Shown one piece after another: positions 5,700-6,283 of a stretch of 6,283 nucleotides of DNA. The position numbers were made by a program, and so were the translations under genes. How positions within the stretch are numbered: the stretch's first letter is position 1; the number at the start of each line of letters is the position of its first letter. The notes below the pieces were generated by a model, which ran no database searches, was not told where the DNA came from, and saw nothing but the letters and a program-made list of their open reading frames with translations. Origin of the DNA: Fusobacteriaceae bacterium (GTDB taxonomy: Bacteria > Fusobacteriota > Fusobacteriia > Fusobacteriales > Fusobacteriaceae); assembly GCA_016938425.1 (NCBI GenBank), contig JAFGUR010000237.1, positions 1 to 6,283 of the forward strand, given 5' to 3'.

Positions 5700-6044
5700 T
5701 TAATCTTTTTCTTTTTCAAATCCCTCAGAAACAAGAGTGTGATAAAGTTTTCTTAAACGTCTAATTTTTAAAAAAGTATGATTAACTTTTATAGAATCTG
5801 ATTCTAAAAATTCTTTAGCGGTATCATCATGAAGTTCTTCAATAAGTTCTTTTAAAGCATAAACCATATTTACTTTATCAGCTAAATCAGCTTTAATCAT
5901 CAATGATATTTTATTTTTCCCTTCATTATCAAAATAAAAAGTACCATTTTCTTCTTTTAACAAATTATACTTCAACAAAAGAAATAATTGATTTTTGTCA
6001 ATCTCAATTTTTTGATTTGTATTTTTATTAACAATATACTCCAA
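5700..6044 (-). CDS. Hypothetical protein, 114 residues, TTG start
   Basis: I do not recognise this protein. It has no signal peptide or membrane segment and should be cytoplasmic. Residues 1-45 alternate beta-like and polar stretches (MEYIVNKNTNQKIEID, then FYFDNEGKNKISLMI). Residues 50-112 look helical and highly charged, with KADLADKVNMVYALKELIEE followed by a basic patch KIRRLRKLYH (93-102) and an acidic-basic tail. The start codon is TTG at 6044-6042, fixed by AGGAGG (6056-6051) six bases upstream; the next in-frame ATG, at residue 49, would remove nearly half the protein. It begins 10 bases after the stop of the lipoprotein gene, so the two are probably one operon. The helical second half with a basic patch could bind protein or nucleic acid, but this is only a guess. 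Confidence 0.78.
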   Translation of the reverse strand: MEYIVNKNTNQKIEIDKNQLFLLLKYNLLKEENGTFYFDNEGKNKISLMIKADLADKVNMVYALKELIEELHDDTAKEFLESDSIKVNHTFLKIRRLRKLYHTLVSEGFEKEKD

Positions 6045-6050
6045 AGTGAG

Positions 6051-6056
6051 CCTCCT
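6051..6056 (-). promoter_or_regulatory. Ribosome binding site that supports a TTG start and overlaps the upstream stop
   Basis: On the - strand TAGGAGG combines the lipoprotein's TAG stop (6057-6055) with a perfect AGGAGG six bases before TTG at 6044. The overlap suggests translational coupling of the two genes and is the main reason to accept the non-ATG start. Confidence 0.7.
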
Positions 6057-6283
6057 AGTCTAAATAATAATATGTTCCATCATCTTCAATAATTATTGTT
6101 TGATATTTATTTTGCCCATTATTAATATCAATAACAGATGAATTACCTTCATATTTCATATTTTTATTAGTAATTAAATATTCATTATTAGGCATTTCAA
6201 TGATTGGATTACTGACAGATTTATACTTTACAAAGGTACAAGCATTTAAAAAAATTAGAATTACAATTATGAATAGTTTTTTC
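6055..6283 (-). CDS. Small lipoprotein, start codon cut by the window edge
   Basis: An open frame runs from the right edge to TAG at 6057-6055: 75 codons, preceded by a single G at 6283 that would be the last base of an ATG, giving 76 residues. It starts KKLFIIVILIFLNAC: two lysines, a hydrophobic stretch and a lipobox LNAC with the lipidated Cys at residue 16, so a type II (lipoprotein) signal peptide is likely. The mature part of about 60 residues is polar and rich in Asn, Ile and Tyr (ending EDDGTYYYLD) and resembles no family I know. It should be anchored on the outer face of the cytoplasmic membrane or in the outer membrane, depending on the host. It is the upstream partner of the 114-residue gene. 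The start codon itself is outside the window and is inferred. Confidence 0.72.
   Translation of the reverse strand, partial: KKLFIIVILIFLNACTFVKYKSVSNPIIEMPNNEYLITNKNMKYEGNSSVIDINNGQNKYQTIIIEDDGTYYYLD

Noticed and set aside
1..6283. CRISPR array, tRNA, rRNA, insertion sequence or phage genes
   Set aside because: No regularly spaced repeats, tRNA folds, transposase frames or terminal inverted repeats with target duplications were seen.

Overview
The window is strongly AT-rich, uses Shine-Dalgarno sites of the AGGAGG type throughout, and carries the standard genetic code (TGG for Trp, no in-frame TGA). Gene content (an orphan lactose/cellobiose-type PTS IIC, a GH1 6-phospho-beta-glucosidase, a TcyP-type cystine symporter, a HEAT-like AlkD glycosylase) fits a low-GC fermentative anaerobe. 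A Fusobacterium-like organism is my best guess and a clostridial Bacillota genome the main alternative. This is inferred from composition and family resemblance, not from a marker gene.

Layout: (1) 1-222 is an AT-rich leader with small inverted repeats and a five-codon minigene behind a strong ribosome binding site. (2) 238-3027 is a two-gene beta-glucoside operon (+): PTS membrane component IIC, then phospho-beta-glucosidase. The sugar is imported and phosphorylated by the PTS, and the hydrolase splits the 6-phospho-disaccharide or aryl glucoside in the cytoplasm. IIA and IIB must come from elsewhere. (3) A 13-bp bidirectional terminator (3064-3098) is shared with the convergent cystine/dicarboxylate-type symporter tcyP (3104-4477, -). 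(4) 4478-4860 is a 383-nt gap between tcyP and alkD. It is not empty: it holds the tcyP promoter, an extended -10 promoter pointing right, and a GC island (43 of 90 bases G/C at 4701-4790) inside a 191-nt sequence whose two ends pair over 14 of 15 positions. The rod with a large central junction looks like a structured non-coding RNA, most like 6S RNA. (5) alkD (4861-5541, +) follows that RNA directly. (6) 5542-5699 is a convergent gap with three hairpins. (7) 5700-6283 (-) holds a two-gene unit: a small lipoprotein whose ATG lies just past the right edge, and a 114-residue protein of unknown function starting at TTG.

The most interesting item is the RNA at about 4639-4829. It lacks an intrinsic terminator before alkD, so it is either a 6S-type RNA processed from an ssrS-alkD transcript or a structured 5' leader of alkD.
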